From NCBI RefSeq assembly GCF_001693515.2, contig NZ_CP042968.1, forward strand, positions 6,944,001 through 7,008,000: a stretch of 64,000 bases of DNA, written 5' to 3'. The notes beneath the pieces were generated by a model, which worked only from the letters and a program-made list of their open reading frames with translations, was not told where the DNA came from and made no database searches. How positions within the stretch are numbered: the stretch's first letter is position 1; the number at the start of each line of letters is the position of its first letter. A program made the translations under genes and the position numbers. Below are positions 26,401 through 35,248 of this stretch, one piece after another. This stretch comes from Bradyrhizobium paxllaeri (lineage in GTDB: Bacteria; Pseudomonadota; Alphaproteobacteria; Rhizobiales; Xanthobacteraceae).

Positions 26401-27474
26401 TGCGTTGGTCCGCTCGAGATTATCCAGCGCGAACGAGACGTTTTCCGCGATCCGCGCCATCAGCGCGACGATCTCTTCGTCCTCCGCCCACAACTTTCCG
26501 ACAAAGAACAGCAAAACGCCGATGCTCTCGTCGGCCTTGATCAGGGGAACGGCGACGCAGGCGGTGACGCCGGTTTCGCGCGCGGCCTGGTGCCAGGGCT
26601 GTCCCTGCGTCGACTTAAGGATATCGTTGTTGACCGATGGCTGCTGCGTCCGGAAGGCCTTGCCGCAGACGCCGGTTCCATACGGGTTGCCCGCGTCGAT
26701 CGAGAACGGCGCGCGCATGATCTGTTCGACAATGGCACCCGTGCCAGCGACCGGCTTCAGCCAGATCGAGTCGGGCTGTGCCAGCAGGACCACCGTGGCG
26801 GCGGACTTTCCGCTGTGAACCGCGGCATCGCAAACGCGCTGGTAGAGGTCCTGTTCGGTCTTGGCGCGAAGAATGGCTTCGTTGGTCGCGCTGATGGCGC
26901 CGAACATCCGGTTCAGGCGGCGCGTGGTGCGTTCGCCGTTTTTGCGCGCTGCCTCATGGTCGAAATTGTCGAGCGCGAACGAAATGTTGGCCGACACGCG
27001 CTCCAGCATTGCGACGAGCTGGTCGTCGATCGAGTGCGCCTCGCGCCGCGAAACCAGCAGCACGCCCACGCTCTCGCCATTGCAAAGCAGCGGCAGCGCG
27101 GCGGCCGCGCCGACCTGATTGGCCTTGGCGCCCTCGCGCCAGGCCAGTGAGCGCTGGTCGTTCAGGAAATCATTGCTGACGCATACGCACCGGTTGCGGA
27201 AGGCGTGCCCGGAAACCCCGGAACCCTGGGGCGTACCGGCCACGACGGAAATGTCAATGCTGCGCAGGCGGGGAACGTCATCGCCGCAGCCGGAGGCGAA
27301 GCGCAGAAGATTGGTTTCTTGTTCCAGCAGGAAAATTGCAACGGCCAGGAAGTCGCCGACCGAGAACGCGGCTTCGCAGACCTTCGCATACAGTTCTTCG
27401 GGCGATTTGGCATACAGAATCGCTTCGTTGGTTGCATTCAACGCCGCGAGCGTACGCGCGATATCGGTATTCAC
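23386..27474 (-). CDS. Five-GAF GGDEF-EAL cyclic-di-GMP signalling protein
   Basis: A protein of about 1,362 residues with no membrane segments. Five tandem GAF units of about 180 residues start near 10, 190, 370, 555 and 735. Each opens with a SATNEAI-like segment and contains an FxLxNF-like end. GGDEF follows (about 905-1080) with RLGGDEF intact and RSSD five residues before it, an inhibitory I-site. EAL (about 1085-1345) keeps EALLRW, LEVTESM, IDDFGTGYSS, KIDRSFV and AEGVET, so phosphodiesterase activity is plausible. The GTG at 27474 has AGGAG ten bases upstream; a TTG at 27483 is too close to it. Confidence 0.93.
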   Translation of the reverse strand: MNTDIARTLAALNATNEAILYAKSPEELYAKVCEAAFSVGDFLAVAIFLLEQETNLLRFASGCGDDVPRLRSIDISVVAGTPQGSGVSGHAFRNRCVCVSNDFLNDQRSLAWREGAKANQVGAAAALPLLCNGESVGVLLVSRREAHSIDDQLVAMLERVSANISFALDNFDHEAARKNGERTTRRLNRMFGAISATNEAILRAKTEQDLYQRVCDAAVHSGKSAATVVLLAQPDSIWLKPVAGTGAIVEQIMRAPFSIDAGNPYGTGVCGKAFRTQQPSVNNDILKSTQGQPWHQAARETGVTACVAVPLIKADESIGVLLFFVGKLWAEDEEIVALMARIAENVSFALDNLERTNAKAWADVQKERLARMLAALSATNEAIVRATSRTELFELVCEAAAKGGRFNSTSILLARSDSDYTDMVAVAGPTAANMRRVRVSTNADHPEGRGLCGNAFRSRQACIANDLRADPRGSAFHQFIHSDGAMSGAAFPLMVSGQPVGVMFFISSEKNTFTPEFAELLQRLTENVSFALENFDRADEKARTESQKERLTRMFASLSATNEAIMRAKSREELFDLVCEAAAGGGRFTSTTIALAEPGSDLLRIVAASGPAAETTRQVRLSIDENRPEGRGLSGTAFRTRRPCITNDYVTDQRVAAFQAIVGTYGAQSGAAFPLLVRGEPVGVMIYMSLDKDTFSPEFAELLQRLADNVSFALENFDRADDKARTEVQKERLTRMLAALSATNEAIVRASSRPELFELVCEAAAKGGKFTLTSIAMIKPASEFLDVVAAAGPTASSARQASISTSEARPEGRGLCGSAIRSRRACIINDYLADARAAAFHGTARNDGTNSGASFPLLVQGQVVGVMSFMSMEKDTFTPEFAELLQRLTDNVSFALENFDRADEKTRADERIEYLASHDSLTKLPNREMFNGTLRRAIDAASRYQRQFALLFIDLDRFKVINDSLGHDAGDMLLVEIGGRLRRALRSSDVVARLGGDEFVVILEEAAERDEVERIAGELLAVLSQPLQLSGHECHTTASIGIAMFPSDGTDIQTLTKNADMAMYLAKEDGKNGFRFFTKEIKTQSIERLTLESALRRALERDQFSLHYQPKIDMASGQITGVEALLRWVHPEFGAVSPGQFIPLAEETGLIVPIGRWVLEEACAQNMAWQRRGLRPVTMAVNLSPRQFADSNLLHDVDEALLASGMSPVLLQLEVTESMVMRNVSRAIKILDAIQSRGIRLAIDDFGTGYSSMSLMKQFPIDTIKIDRSFVRDLPVDSEDQAITQAIISMGKALGMTVIAEGVETVEQETFLRNHACDEMQGFLFSRPLPAQQMADLLRSEPRLASPPLQPEAGSGLEGAVV

Positions 27475-27483
27475 CGTCCCCAA

Positions 27484-27825
27484 GCTCCTGCCGGCAGCGC
27501 CGGGCTGCCCCCGCGGATTTTATGCGTGTAACAGGCCTAAGTGCTCGTTATTGGCGGCATGCCGTTGCCAATCAGAGTAAATGTCAGACCAACGGCAATT
27601 GACGCCGCTCGGGAGAACTACGGTACTTTCACTATTTGTAAGCCATACCGCCGGCCGGCATGGGCCGAATTTCCTGGAATGGAAATCCCCGGCACGCGAG
27701 AGCCGTGTCCGCAGCATGGCTAACAGGATATTTCCACGCTTGCCCTGCCGCCGCCGCTTTGAGAGCATGCCAGCACCAAACAAGACCCGCCATCCGCGCG
27801 GGCGTTAAAGGGTAAGGAAATTGCC
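27484..27825. other. Divergent intergenic region, GAF-GGDEF-EAL to Ldh gene
   Basis: No gene is seen in these 342 bp. An interrupted dyad ATTTCC-TGGAAT-GGAAAT at 27669-27686 could be a regulator site. The segment just before the Ldh gene has AAGGGTAAGGAAA as ribosome-binding region. Confidence 0.5.
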
Positions 27826-28878
27826 ATGCCGCTGGTCCAGGCCGACCGTCTCACGCGTATCGGCGCGGCGCTGCTCAGGGCTGCCGGCGCGTCGCAGGAG
27901 GAAGCCGACGCGGTTTCTGTCGGCTGCGTCAACGCCAACCTCGCCGGCCACGACTCGCACGGCGTGATCGCGATCCCGACCTATATCGACCGCATCAAGG
28001 CGGGCCACATCGTCCCCGGCGCCAAATGGACCATCGTGCAGGAATCGCCGACCACGACCGTGATCGACGGCCATTGGGGCTTCGGCTTTCACGTCAACGC
28101 CAAGGCGATGGCGCTGACGATCGAGAAAGCGAAGACCGCCAATGTCGCTGCGTGCACCGTGTTCCGCCAGAGCCACGTCGGGCGACTCGCCGCCTATCCG
28201 CTGATGGCGATGCGGGCCGGCATGATCGGTATAGCCGCCGCCGATTCCGGCCGCTCGCCAAAACACGTCGCGCCGTTCGGCGGCCGTGAGGCAAGGCTCG
28301 GCACCAACCCGATCTCGATTGCGGTGCCGTCCGATCTCGAGGCGCCGTTCTATCTGGACATGGCGACGTCAGCGGTCGCGGCCGGCAAGATCGCGCTGTC
28401 GCTCGCGCGCGGCGAACAAATCCCGCAAGGCTGGATCATCGACGCTGAGGGACGGCACACCACCGATCCCTCGCAATATCGCAAGGGTGGCGCGCTGCTG
28501 CCGCTCGGCGGCAGCGAGGGCTACAAGGGAAGCGGGCTGGCAGCGATGGTGGAAGTGCTGTGCGGCCTGCTCACCGGCCTGGGCTTTGGCGTCGAGCCGA
28601 CCGGCCGGCATAACGACGGATGTTTCATGGCGGTGTTCAACGTCGCAGCCTTCCGCCCCCTGAAGGATTTCGAGAAAGAGGTCGGCGAATTCGCGCGCTA
28701 TCTCAAATCGACCCCGCCGTCGGAGGGCTCGCCCGGCGTGTTCTACCCCGGCGAGATCGAACACATCCGTGAGCAGCAGCGCAGGCGCGACGGCATCGAG
28801 GTCGAGGACGCGACCTGGGACAGGCTGAAGGCGCTGGCCACAGACTACAAGCTCGCCGCCGAACTCGACCTGAAATGA
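27826..28878 (+). CDS. Ldh family (malate/L-lactate/ureidoglycolate type) oxidoreductase
   Basis: A 350-residue member of the NAD(P)-dependent Ldh/YlbC/YiaK family, not the Rossmann type. GHDSHGVIAIPTYIDRIKAG holds the conserved histidine, and FRQSHVGRLAAYPL, GGREARLGTNPISIAVP and YKGSGLAAMVEVLCGLLTG are family blocks. It oxidises a 2-hydroxy acid or reduces the 2-oxo form. It heads a likely operon with a flavin monooxygenase and an FAH-type hydrolase. Confidence 0.92.
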   Translation: MPLVQADRLTRIGAALLRAAGASQEEADAVSVGCVNANLAGHDSHGVIAIPTYIDRIKAGHIVPGAKWTIVQESPTTTVIDGHWGFGFHVNAKAMALTIEKAKTANVAACTVFRQSHVGRLAAYPLMAMRAGMIGIAAADSGRSPKHVAPFGGREARLGTNPISIAVPSDLEAPFYLDMATSAVAAGKIALSLARGEQIPQGWIIDAEGRHTTDPSQYRKGGALLPLGGSEGYKGSGLAAMVEVLCGLLTGLGFGVEPTGRHNDGCFMAVFNVAAFRPLKDFEKEVGEFARYLKSTPPSEGSPGVFYPGEIEHIREQQRRRDGIEVEDATWDRLKALATDYKLAAELDLK

Positions 28879-28909
28879 AATCCAATCCCGCGTGCGCAAG
28901 GAGAACGGC

Positions 28910-30277
28910 ATGACACGGCAAATGGCGCTGGTGGGATTCCTGCAGGCGCAGAACTGCACCAACCTGCCGAGTTCGTGGCGGCATCCGGAATCGCGCGACG
29001 ATTCGATGTCGGCGGACTACTATCAGGAGATCGCCCGGATTCTCGAAGCCGGCAAATTCCATATGGCGTTCTTCGATGACCGCCTCGCCATGCCGGACCG
29101 CTACGGCAACGACCATGCCCACACCGTCGAATACGGCATCCGCTGCGTGAAGATGGACCCGCTGATCGTGCTGACCACCATGGGCATGGTCACCGAGAAG
29201 CTCGGGCTGGGATCGACCTGCTCGACCACCTATTACGAGCCGTTCGACGTCGCGCGCCGCTTCGCCACCCTCGACCTGATGTCGGGCGGACGCGCGGGCT
29301 GGAACGTCGTCACCTCCCTCAATGACGGCGAGGCGCAGAACATGGGCAAGGATGCCCATCTCGAACATGACTTCCGCTACGACCGCGCCGACGAATTCAT
29401 GGAAGTCGTGCTCGGCCATTGGGACAGCTGGGAAGACGGCTCCTTGATCATGGACAAAAAGAGCGGCCGCTTTGCCGATCCGGCCAAGGTGAAGCGGCTC
29501 GATCACAACGGACAGTTCTTCAAGTCACGCGGTCCGTTCACCGTGCCGCGCTCGGCGCAGGGCCACCCGGTCATCATCCAGGCCGGCGCATCCGGTCGCG
29601 GCCAGCGCTTTGCGGGGCGATGGGGCGAGGTGATCTTCACGGCAGCACGCAACGTCACTGCCGCCAAGGAGGGCTATGCAGCGGTCCGCAACGAAGCCGC
29701 GAAGGCCGGCCGCGATCCCGACCAGATGTTCCTCTGCAATCTCACCACGCCCGTCTGCGGCGCGACCAAGGCCGAGGCCGAGGACAAGATGGCGGTCATC
29801 AACAAGCTGCCGCTGGAAATCGATGCGCTGTCGCTGCTCGCGGAAGCGCTGAACTACGATTTTGCGTCCAAACCGCTCGACGAGCCGCTGACCACGGAGG
29901 AGCTCAAGAGCATGCAGGGTATTTTGGGCATCCGCGACGGCGTGCTCAAGAACTCAGGCAAGACCAATCCCAGCGCGCGCGACTTCGTCACCTTCTCCGG
30001 CCGCGGCCAGGTGCAGGACGCCATCGTCGGCGGCCCGAAGGAGATCGCGGACAGGCTGGAGGAGATGTTCGTCGAGCGCGGCTGCGACGGCTTTGTCATC
30101 GCGGCCACCATCGTGCCGGGCTCCTATGCTGATTTCGTCAGGCATGTCGTACCGGAACTGCAGCGCCGCGGGCTGTTTCACAGGGATTACGCCGGCAAGA
30201 CCTTGCGCGAGAATCTCGGGCTGAAGCGCCCTGCTTCTGGCGCCTGGAAAACCAGTTCGCGGGCCGCGGCGGAATAA
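28910..30277 (+). CDS. NtaA/DmoA family FMN-dependent monooxygenase
   Basis: A 455-residue bacterial-luciferase-fold enzyme. MAFFDDRLAMPDRYG, YYEPFDVARRFATLDLMSGG, RAGWNVVTSLNDGEAQNMG and QAGASGRGQRFAGRWGEVIF are characteristic of the NtaA/SnaA/DszA/DmoA group. It uses FMNH2 supplied by a partner reductase, not present nearby. The start at 28910 follows AAGGAGAACGGC, 31 bases after the Ldh gene. Known members act on aminopolycarboxylates or organosulfur compounds; the substrate here is unknown. Confidence 0.93.
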   Translation: MTRQMALVGFLQAQNCTNLPSSWRHPESRDDSMSADYYQEIARILEAGKFHMAFFDDRLAMPDRYGNDHAHTVEYGIRCVKMDPLIVLTTMGMVTEKLGLGSTCSTTYYEPFDVARRFATLDLMSGGRAGWNVVTSLNDGEAQNMGKDAHLEHDFRYDRADEFMEVVLGHWDSWEDGSLIMDKKSGRFADPAKVKRLDHNGQFFKSRGPFTVPRSAQGHPVIIQAGASGRGQRFAGRWGEVIFTAARNVTAAKEGYAAVRNEAAKAGRDPDQMFLCNLTTPVCGATKAEAEDKMAVINKLPLEIDALSLLAEALNYDFASKPLDEPLTTEELKSMQGILGIRDGVLKNSGKTNPSARDFVTFSGRGQVQDAIVGGPKEIADRLEEMFVERGCDGFVIAATIVPGSYADFVRHVVPELQRRGLFHRDYAGKTLRENLGLKRPASGAWKTSSRAAAE

Positions 30278-30291
30278 GAAAAGGAAGAATC

Positions 30292-31077
30292 ATGCGTTGG
30301 TTGAAATTCACCGCCGCCGGCAAGACATCCTGGGGTATCGTCGAGGGCGACAAGGTAATCGCCGTCAGCGGCGATCCCTTCGCCGAATGGCAGCGGGGCG
30401 CGCAATCGCATGCACTGAAAGACGTGAAGATCGAGCTGCCGCTGATCCCGTGCACCTTCTATTGCGTCGGCTTGAACTATCTCAAGCATCTCAAGGAAGC
30501 CGCCGACAAGGCCGGCACGGTGCCCAACGTGCCCGAGCGCCCCGAGATCGGCTATCGCGCGCAGAACGCACTGATCGCCCATGACGAGGACGTGGTGATC
30601 CCGGCAAGCGCGACCGAGAAGATTCACTATGAGGGCGAGCTCGTCGTCGTCATCGGCAAGAAGGCAAAACACCTCACCGAGTCCAATGCGATGGATTGCG
30701 TGTTCGGCTACACCATCGGCAACGATGTCAGCGAGCGCACCTGGCAGAAGGCCGACCGCAGCCTGTGGCGCTCCAAGAACGCCGACACCTTCAAGCCGAT
30801 GGGCCCGTGGATCGAGACCGATGTCGACCTCGACAAGATGGAAACGGCGATCCGCGTCAATGGCAGGGAGACCGGCCGCTTCCGCACCAACGACATGATT
30901 TTTGGGATCGTGCCGTTCCTGGTCGAACTGTCCAAATATTTCACGCTGTCGCCGGGCGACGTGATCTGGATGGGCACCGACGGTGCCTCGCCCGATTTGA
31001 AAGCCGGCGATCTGGTCGAGATCGACATCACCGGGATCGGCACGTTGCGAAACAGGTTTGTGAAGGAGAAGGTTTGA
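30292..31077 (+). CDS. Fumarylacetoacetate hydrolase family protein
   Basis: A 261-residue FAH-superfamily enzyme. FYCVGLNYLKHLKEA, HYEGELVVVIGKKAK (metal-binding glutamates), GYTIGNDVSERTWQ and GDVIWMGTDGASPDLKAGD match the family. Members cleave or decarboxylate 2-oxo acids in aromatic or sugar-acid breakdown. The 14-base gap after the monooxygenase and AAAGGAAGAATC ribosome-binding site suggest one operon. Confidence 0.92.
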   Translation: MRWLKFTAAGKTSWGIVEGDKVIAVSGDPFAEWQRGAQSHALKDVKIELPLIPCTFYCVGLNYLKHLKEAADKAGTVPNVPERPEIGYRAQNALIAHDEDVVIPASATEKIHYEGELVVVIGKKAKHLTESNAMDCVFGYTIGNDVSERTWQKADRSLWRSKNADTFKPMGPWIETDVDLDKMETAIRVNGRETGRFRTNDMIFGIVPFLVELSKYFTLSPGDVIWMGTDGASPDLKAGDLVEIDITGIGTLRNRFVKEKV

Positions 31078-31122
31078 GGCGCTTCGACCACCATCCCGAG
31101 AGACTGTGAAGCTATGTCCACC

Positions 31123-31200
31123 CGTCATTGCGAGCGCAGCGAAGCAATCCATCTATCCCCGGGCCGAGACGTGGATTGCTTCGCTTCGCTCGCAATGACG
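31123..31200. repeat. Dispersed palindromic repeat, family C
   Basis: A 78-bp palindrome from CGTCATTGCGAGCGCAGCG to CTTCGCTCGCAATGACG, with AAGCAATCCA and TGGATTGCTT inside. It follows the FAH gene. A copy interrupted by a family B element is at 51824-51988. Confidence 0.9.
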
Positions 31201-31292
31201 GGGAGACCGAGTCCTCAGAAATGAGGACAGGCGCCAGAAGCAGCACCGGCTAAGATTCGTCCGAACGAGCATCAATTCCACGGAGGATCATC

Positions 31293-32804
31293 ATGGCTCG
31301 CAGCTCCATCCTGCTCGGCTCGGCCCTTGCCGGCCTCGCCCTTGCCGCGGCATCTCCAGCGGCGGCCCAACCGGCAATCGATCTGGACCAGCTCACCGCA
31401 ACGCAAGCCGCTGCTGATCTCTGCGCCGGCAAGATCACCAGCAAGGCGCTGACCGCCGCGGCTCTGGCGCGGGCCAAGGCGAAGACCGATCTCAACGCCT
31501 TCATCACGCTGGACGAGGCGGGCGCGATGAAGACCGCCGAGGCTTTTGACGCCGGCCGCAAGAAGGGCTCCTGCAAGCCGCTCGGCGGCGTCCCCATCGT
31601 GATCAAAGACAATATCGAGGTGGCCGGCCTCCCCAGTACGGCCGGGACGCCGGCGCTGAAAAAGTTCGTGCCGAAGAAAGATGCGCCAGTGGCCGCAAAA
31701 CTGCGCGCGGCAGGCGCCGTCATCATCGGCAAGACCAACATGCATGAACTCGCCTTCGGCATCTCCGGCTATAATGGAGGCTTCAAGACTGGCACGGAGC
31801 CCGGCGTGCGCAATGCCTACGACGCGACAAAGATTGCCGGCGGCTCGTCATCCGGGACGGGCGCTGCGGTCGGCGCGCGGATCGTTACCGCGGGCCTCGG
31901 TACCGACACCGGCGGATCGGTCAGGGTCCCCTGCGCGCTGAACGGCTGCGCCGCGCTGCGTCCGACAGTCGGCCGCTATCCGCAAGCCGGCATCGCGCCG
32001 ATTTCCCACACCCGCGACACCGCCGGCCCGATGGCGTCGACGATGGCCGACGTGGCGATCCTCGACCGCGTCATCGCCGGCGGCGGCGCAATCGCGCCCG
32101 CCGAGCTGAAGCAGGTGCGCATCGGCATCGACAAATCGATGCTGACCAATCTGGATGGCGATACCGAGGCCGCATTCAAGGCTGCGCTGGAAAAACTCAA
32201 GGCGAGTGGTGTGACGGTGGTCGATATCGAGATGCCGAAGCTTGCCGAACTCAACGGCCAGGTCGGATTTCCGCTCGCGCTTTACGAGGCGTACGACGAC
32301 ATGGTCGCATATCTGAAGAAGAGCGGCAGCGGCGTCAGTATCGAGAACCTCACCAAGGAGATCGCCAGCCCCGACGTGAAAGGCACCTATGACGGGTTGG
32401 TGATTCCGCGCAAGCTGCCGGGACCGAACAACACGGTCGCCGATGCCAAACCCGCCTATGACGCCGCGATGAAGATTGCCCGGCCGGCGCTGCAGGCGCT
32501 CTATCGCGATACGTTTGCGAAGAACAAGCTCGACGCCATCGCCTTTCCGACCGTACCGAAGGTCGCGATTGCGTCGAATGCGGACTCATCGAGCCTCGCC
32601 AACTTCATGCTGTTCATCCAGAACACCGATCCCGGCAGCAATGCCGGCGTTCCCGGCATCCAGCTTCCGATCGCGCTGGGCGCGTCGAGCAAATTGCCCG
32701 TCGGGCTCGAACTCGATGGCCCCGCGGGAAGCGATCGCAAACTGCTCGCGATCGGCATGGCCATGGAAAAGCTGTTCGGCCGGTTACCGCCGCCGTCACG
32801 CTAG
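31293..32804 (+). CDS. Exported amidase (amidase signature family)
   Basis: A 503-residue protein with a signal peptide (MARSSILLGSALAGLALAAA, cleavage near AAA-QPAI). The Ser-cisSer-Lys set is present: IVIKDNIEVAG (lysine), AGGSSSGTGAAV (cis-serine) and GTDTGGSVRVPCALNG (nucleophilic serine). It hydrolyses an amide in the periplasm. It stands alone between a repeat and the convergent LuxR gene. Confidence 0.93.
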   Translation: MARSSILLGSALAGLALAAASPAAAQPAIDLDQLTATQAAADLCAGKITSKALTAAALARAKAKTDLNAFITLDEAGAMKTAEAFDAGRKKGSCKPLGGVPIVIKDNIEVAGLPSTAGTPALKKFVPKKDAPVAAKLRAAGAVIIGKTNMHELAFGISGYNGGFKTGTEPGVRNAYDATKIAGGSSSGTGAAVGARIVTAGLGTDTGGSVRVPCALNGCAALRPTVGRYPQAGIAPISHTRDTAGPMASTMADVAILDRVIAGGGAIAPAELKQVRIGIDKSMLTNLDGDTEAAFKAALEKLKASGVTVVDIEMPKLAELNGQVGFPLALYEAYDDMVAYLKKSGSGVSIENLTKEIASPDVKGTYDGLVIPRKLPGPNNTVADAKPAYDAAMKIARPALQALYRDTFAKNKLDAIAFPTVPKVAIASNADSSSLANFMLFIQNTDPGSNAGVPGIQLPIALGASSKLPVGLELDGPAGSDRKLLAIGMAMEKLFGRLPPPSR

Positions 32805-32816
32805 AGGCTCACGCCG

Positions 32817-33560
32817 CTAATGCCGTGCAAACAGGCTGGCGACGCCGCTGCGGCGGCGGACGCCGAGCTTGGCGAAGATGCGCTCGATATGGGTGCGGAC
32901 GGTGGAGACCTCGACCTGCAGCCGGTGCGCGATCTCCTTGTCGCTGAGATCGTCCGAGATCATCCGCGCGATCTCGAACTCGCGCACGGAGAGTTTCAGG
33001 ATCGGTGAACCGTCCACCGCGATAGCTGCCGCACCACCGGCCGCGCGGACCAGCGCGCCGGTGAAGGCCGGCTCGATCAGCCGCAGCAGCTCCAGCGTAT
33101 GGCCATCGAAATTCTCGCGCCGCCGGCCGCGCCAGATCCTGACGTCGCCGATGTTGCGGCCGCCGGCGAAACTATAGGCATTGACACCCCAATGCAGTCC
33201 GTCGCGGGCAAGAAAATCGTTGAAGAACTCGGTTCGCATCAGATCGCGTTGCGGCATCACCTGCGTAACCAGCGTCGCCTCGCGACGGGCCTGCAGCTTC
33301 AACGTGATCGGATCGCACTGCTGAAAATAGCGATCGTAGGCCGCGATGTTGGCGGGGTCCATGTTCAGGTACACGGCCTTTTCGAAACGGCCGGTCGCCT
33401 CCTGCCAGACGAAGGAGGCGTAGTAGTCGGCTTCCAGCAATTCCAGCAGGTGATGGCCCACCGCCTCGCGCACGTCGCGCTCGCTGAGGTCTTCGGACAA
33501 CAGCCCGAAGATGCGCGCCAGCACCCGGCTCTCGGAAGCGCTCACATACATGCGGGGCAT
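32817..33560 (-). CDS. LuxR family transcriptional regulator
   Basis: A 247-residue protein. The C-terminal helix-turn-helix (about residues 185-245) reads LSVREFEIARMISDDLSDKE and VSTVRTHIERIFAKLGVRRR. The N-terminal part is of unknown sensor type; no clear acyl-homoserine-lactone site is seen and no luxI is in the window. It is convergent with the amidase, 12 bases apart, and precedes the Bug gene in the opposite order. Targets cannot be read from the sequence. Confidence 0.9.
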   Translation of the reverse strand: MPRMYVSASESRVLARIFGLLSEDLSERDVREAVGHHLLELLEADYYASFVWQEATGRFEKAVYLNMDPANIAAYDRYFQQCDPITLKLQARREATLVTQVMPQRDLMRTEFFNDFLARDGLHWGVNAYSFAGGRNIGDVRIWRGRRRENFDGHTLELLRLIEPAFTGALVRAAGGAAAIAVDGSPILKLSVREFEIARMISDDLSDKEIAHRLQVEVSTVRTHIERIFAKLGVRRRSGVASLFARH

Positions 33561-33611
33561 CCTAGCGGGGAACCACGACCGGGGGAACCGGCTTGGCGCC
33601 GCCTTGCCGCC

Positions 33612-34637
33612 CTATTCGGCCTTGATGCCGGCTTGCTCGATCACTTTGCGCCAGCGCTCCACCTCGCTGCGGTAGTAGCGGCCGAACTCCTCCGGCGGCG
33701 CCGCGATCAGAACGAGGCCCTCGTTGACGCTGAGCTTCTTGAAGACATCCGCCTGCACGGCCTTTGCCGCCGACCTGTTGAGGCGGTCGATGATGTCAGG
33801 TGGCGTTTTCGCCGGCGCAAACAGGCCGTACCAGGTTTCGGCTTCGAAGCCGGCAAGACCGGTCTCGGCGACTGTCGGCAATTGCGGAAAGGCGGGCGAA
33901 CGCTCTGATGATGTCACCGCCAGCGCGCGCAACTGGCCGCCCTCGATCAGGGCTGCGGCGCTTGCCACCGTCGTGAACATCACCTGGGTCTGCCCGCCGA
34001 TCAGATCGGTGATCGCAGGTGCGGAGCCCTTGTAGGGCACCATCGTCATGTTGACGCCGGCCATGCGCTTGAACATTTCGCCCGCGAGGTGCGCCGAGGT
34101 ACCGGTGCCGAACGTGCCGTAGGAGATCTTGTCGGGCTCGGCTTTCGCCGCCGCGATCAGATCGCCGACGGAACGAAACGACGACTTCGGGTTGACGACG
34201 ACGATGTTGGGGGAACGCGCGATGAACGCGACCGGCGCAAAGTCCTTGTTCGGATCGAACGGCAGTTTCGCATACAGGCTCGGATTGACCGCATGGGCAA
34301 ATGATCCCATCAGCAACGTGTAGCCGTCGGCTTCGGCGACAGCGACCGCCTGCGCGCCGATGATGGTGCCTGCGCCCGGCTTGTTCTCGATGATGATGCT
34401 GGCGCCGAGGTCCTTCGCCATCTCCTGCGCCAGCACGCGCGCGATGGCGTCGGTGCCGCCGCCCGGCGCAAAGGGCACGATGATCTTGATGACGCGCTCC
34501 GGATAGGCGGCGAAAGCCGTATGGCTGAGCAGGAACAACGATAGCGCCGTGAACGCGAACAAGGCGATGCGGTATCGATCGACGGTAGTCAGTGGCATCG
34601 CACGGCTTCCCGCCGACACCCGCTCGCGTGTGAACAT
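33612..34637 (-). CDS. Bug family tripartite tricarboxylate transporter substrate-binding protein
   Basis: A 341-residue TctC/Bug protein. A membrane-type signal (YRIALFAFTALSLFLLSHTA) is followed by YPERVIKIIVPFAPGGGTDA and KPGAGTIIGAQAVA, the ligand-binding loops of the family. The start at 34637 has AGGGGAGG upstream; MPLTTV at 34598 is an alternative. No TctA/TctB genes are adjacent, so it is an orphan, as is common for Bug proteins. Confidence 0.93.
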   Translation of the reverse strand: MFTRERVSAGSRAMPLTTVDRYRIALFAFTALSLFLLSHTAFAAYPERVIKIIVPFAPGGGTDAIARVLAQEMAKDLGASIIIENKPGAGTIIGAQAVAVAEADGYTLLMGSFAHAVNPSLYAKLPFDPNKDFAPVAFIARSPNIVVVNPKSSFRSVGDLIAAAKAEPDKISYGTFGTGTSAHLAGEMFKRMAGVNMTMVPYKGSAPAITDLIGGQTQVMFTTVASAAALIEGGQLRALAVTSSERSPAFPQLPTVAETGLAGFEAETWYGLFAPAKTPPDIIDRLNRSAAKAVQADVFKKLSVNEGLVLIAAPPEEFGRYYRSEVERWRKVIEQAGIKAE

Positions 34638-34771
34638 CCGTCGCCTCCCCTGCTTTTCTTCAGATCACTTTATTGTATCCGACGGCATCGATCCAGACCG
34701 TGACTATCCACCTGATCGGGATAGACTTCGGCAATTGTTCAAATTGAAAGCGTCCAGAGAGGAGAGCGAGC

Positions 34772-35233
34772 ATGAAGCCCCGGATGAACTATTACCAGGC
34801 CGCGCCCGACACCATCAAAGCGCTCGTCGCGGTGGAAGCCCAGATCGTCGCCTCAGGGCTCGAAAAGTCGCTGATCGAACTGGTGAAGACGCGCGCCTCG
34901 CAGATCAACGGCTGCGCCTATTGCATCAACATGCACACCCAGGATGCCCGCAAGCTCGGCGAGACCGAACAGCGGCTCTATTTACTGAGCGCCTGGCATG
35001 AATCGCCGCTCTATACCGACCGCGAACGCGCCGCGCTGGCATGGACCGACGCGTTGACGCTGATCGCCGAGACGCATGCCCCTGACGACCTCTACGAAGT
35101 GCTCCGCGCCCATTTCTCGGAAGTGGAGATGGTCAACCTGACCGTGCTGATCGGAGCCATCAATGCCTGGAACAGGATCGCGATCTCCTTCCGCGCGGTT
35201 CACCCGGTGAAGGCAAAGGCGGCGGTGGCGTAG
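34772..35233 (+). CDS. Carboxymuconolactone decarboxylase/AhpD-like protein
   Basis: A 153-residue AhpD-fold protein. SQINGCAYCINMHTQDARKLG carries the redox CxxC and nearby histidine of the alkylhydroperoxidase group. ALAWTDALTLIA and AINAWNRIAISFR are family blocks. The start is preceded by AGAGAGGAGAGCG. It probably acts as a peroxide or thiol-redox enzyme and shares a transcript with the cupin gene 15 bases downstream. Confidence 0.93.
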   Translation: MKPRMNYYQAAPDTIKALVAVEAQIVASGLEKSLIELVKTRASQINGCAYCINMHTQDARKLGETEQRLYLLSAWHESPLYTDRERAALAWTDALTLIAETHAPDDLYEVLRAHFSEVEMVNLTVLIGAINAWNRIAISFRAVHPVKAKAAVA

Positions 35234-35248
35234 AGCGAGGAGGCTGAG

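Noticed and set aside
23386..27474. Regular DNA repeats that could suggest a CRISPR-like array
   Set aside because: The period of about 540 bases corresponds to tandem GAF domains within one open frame.
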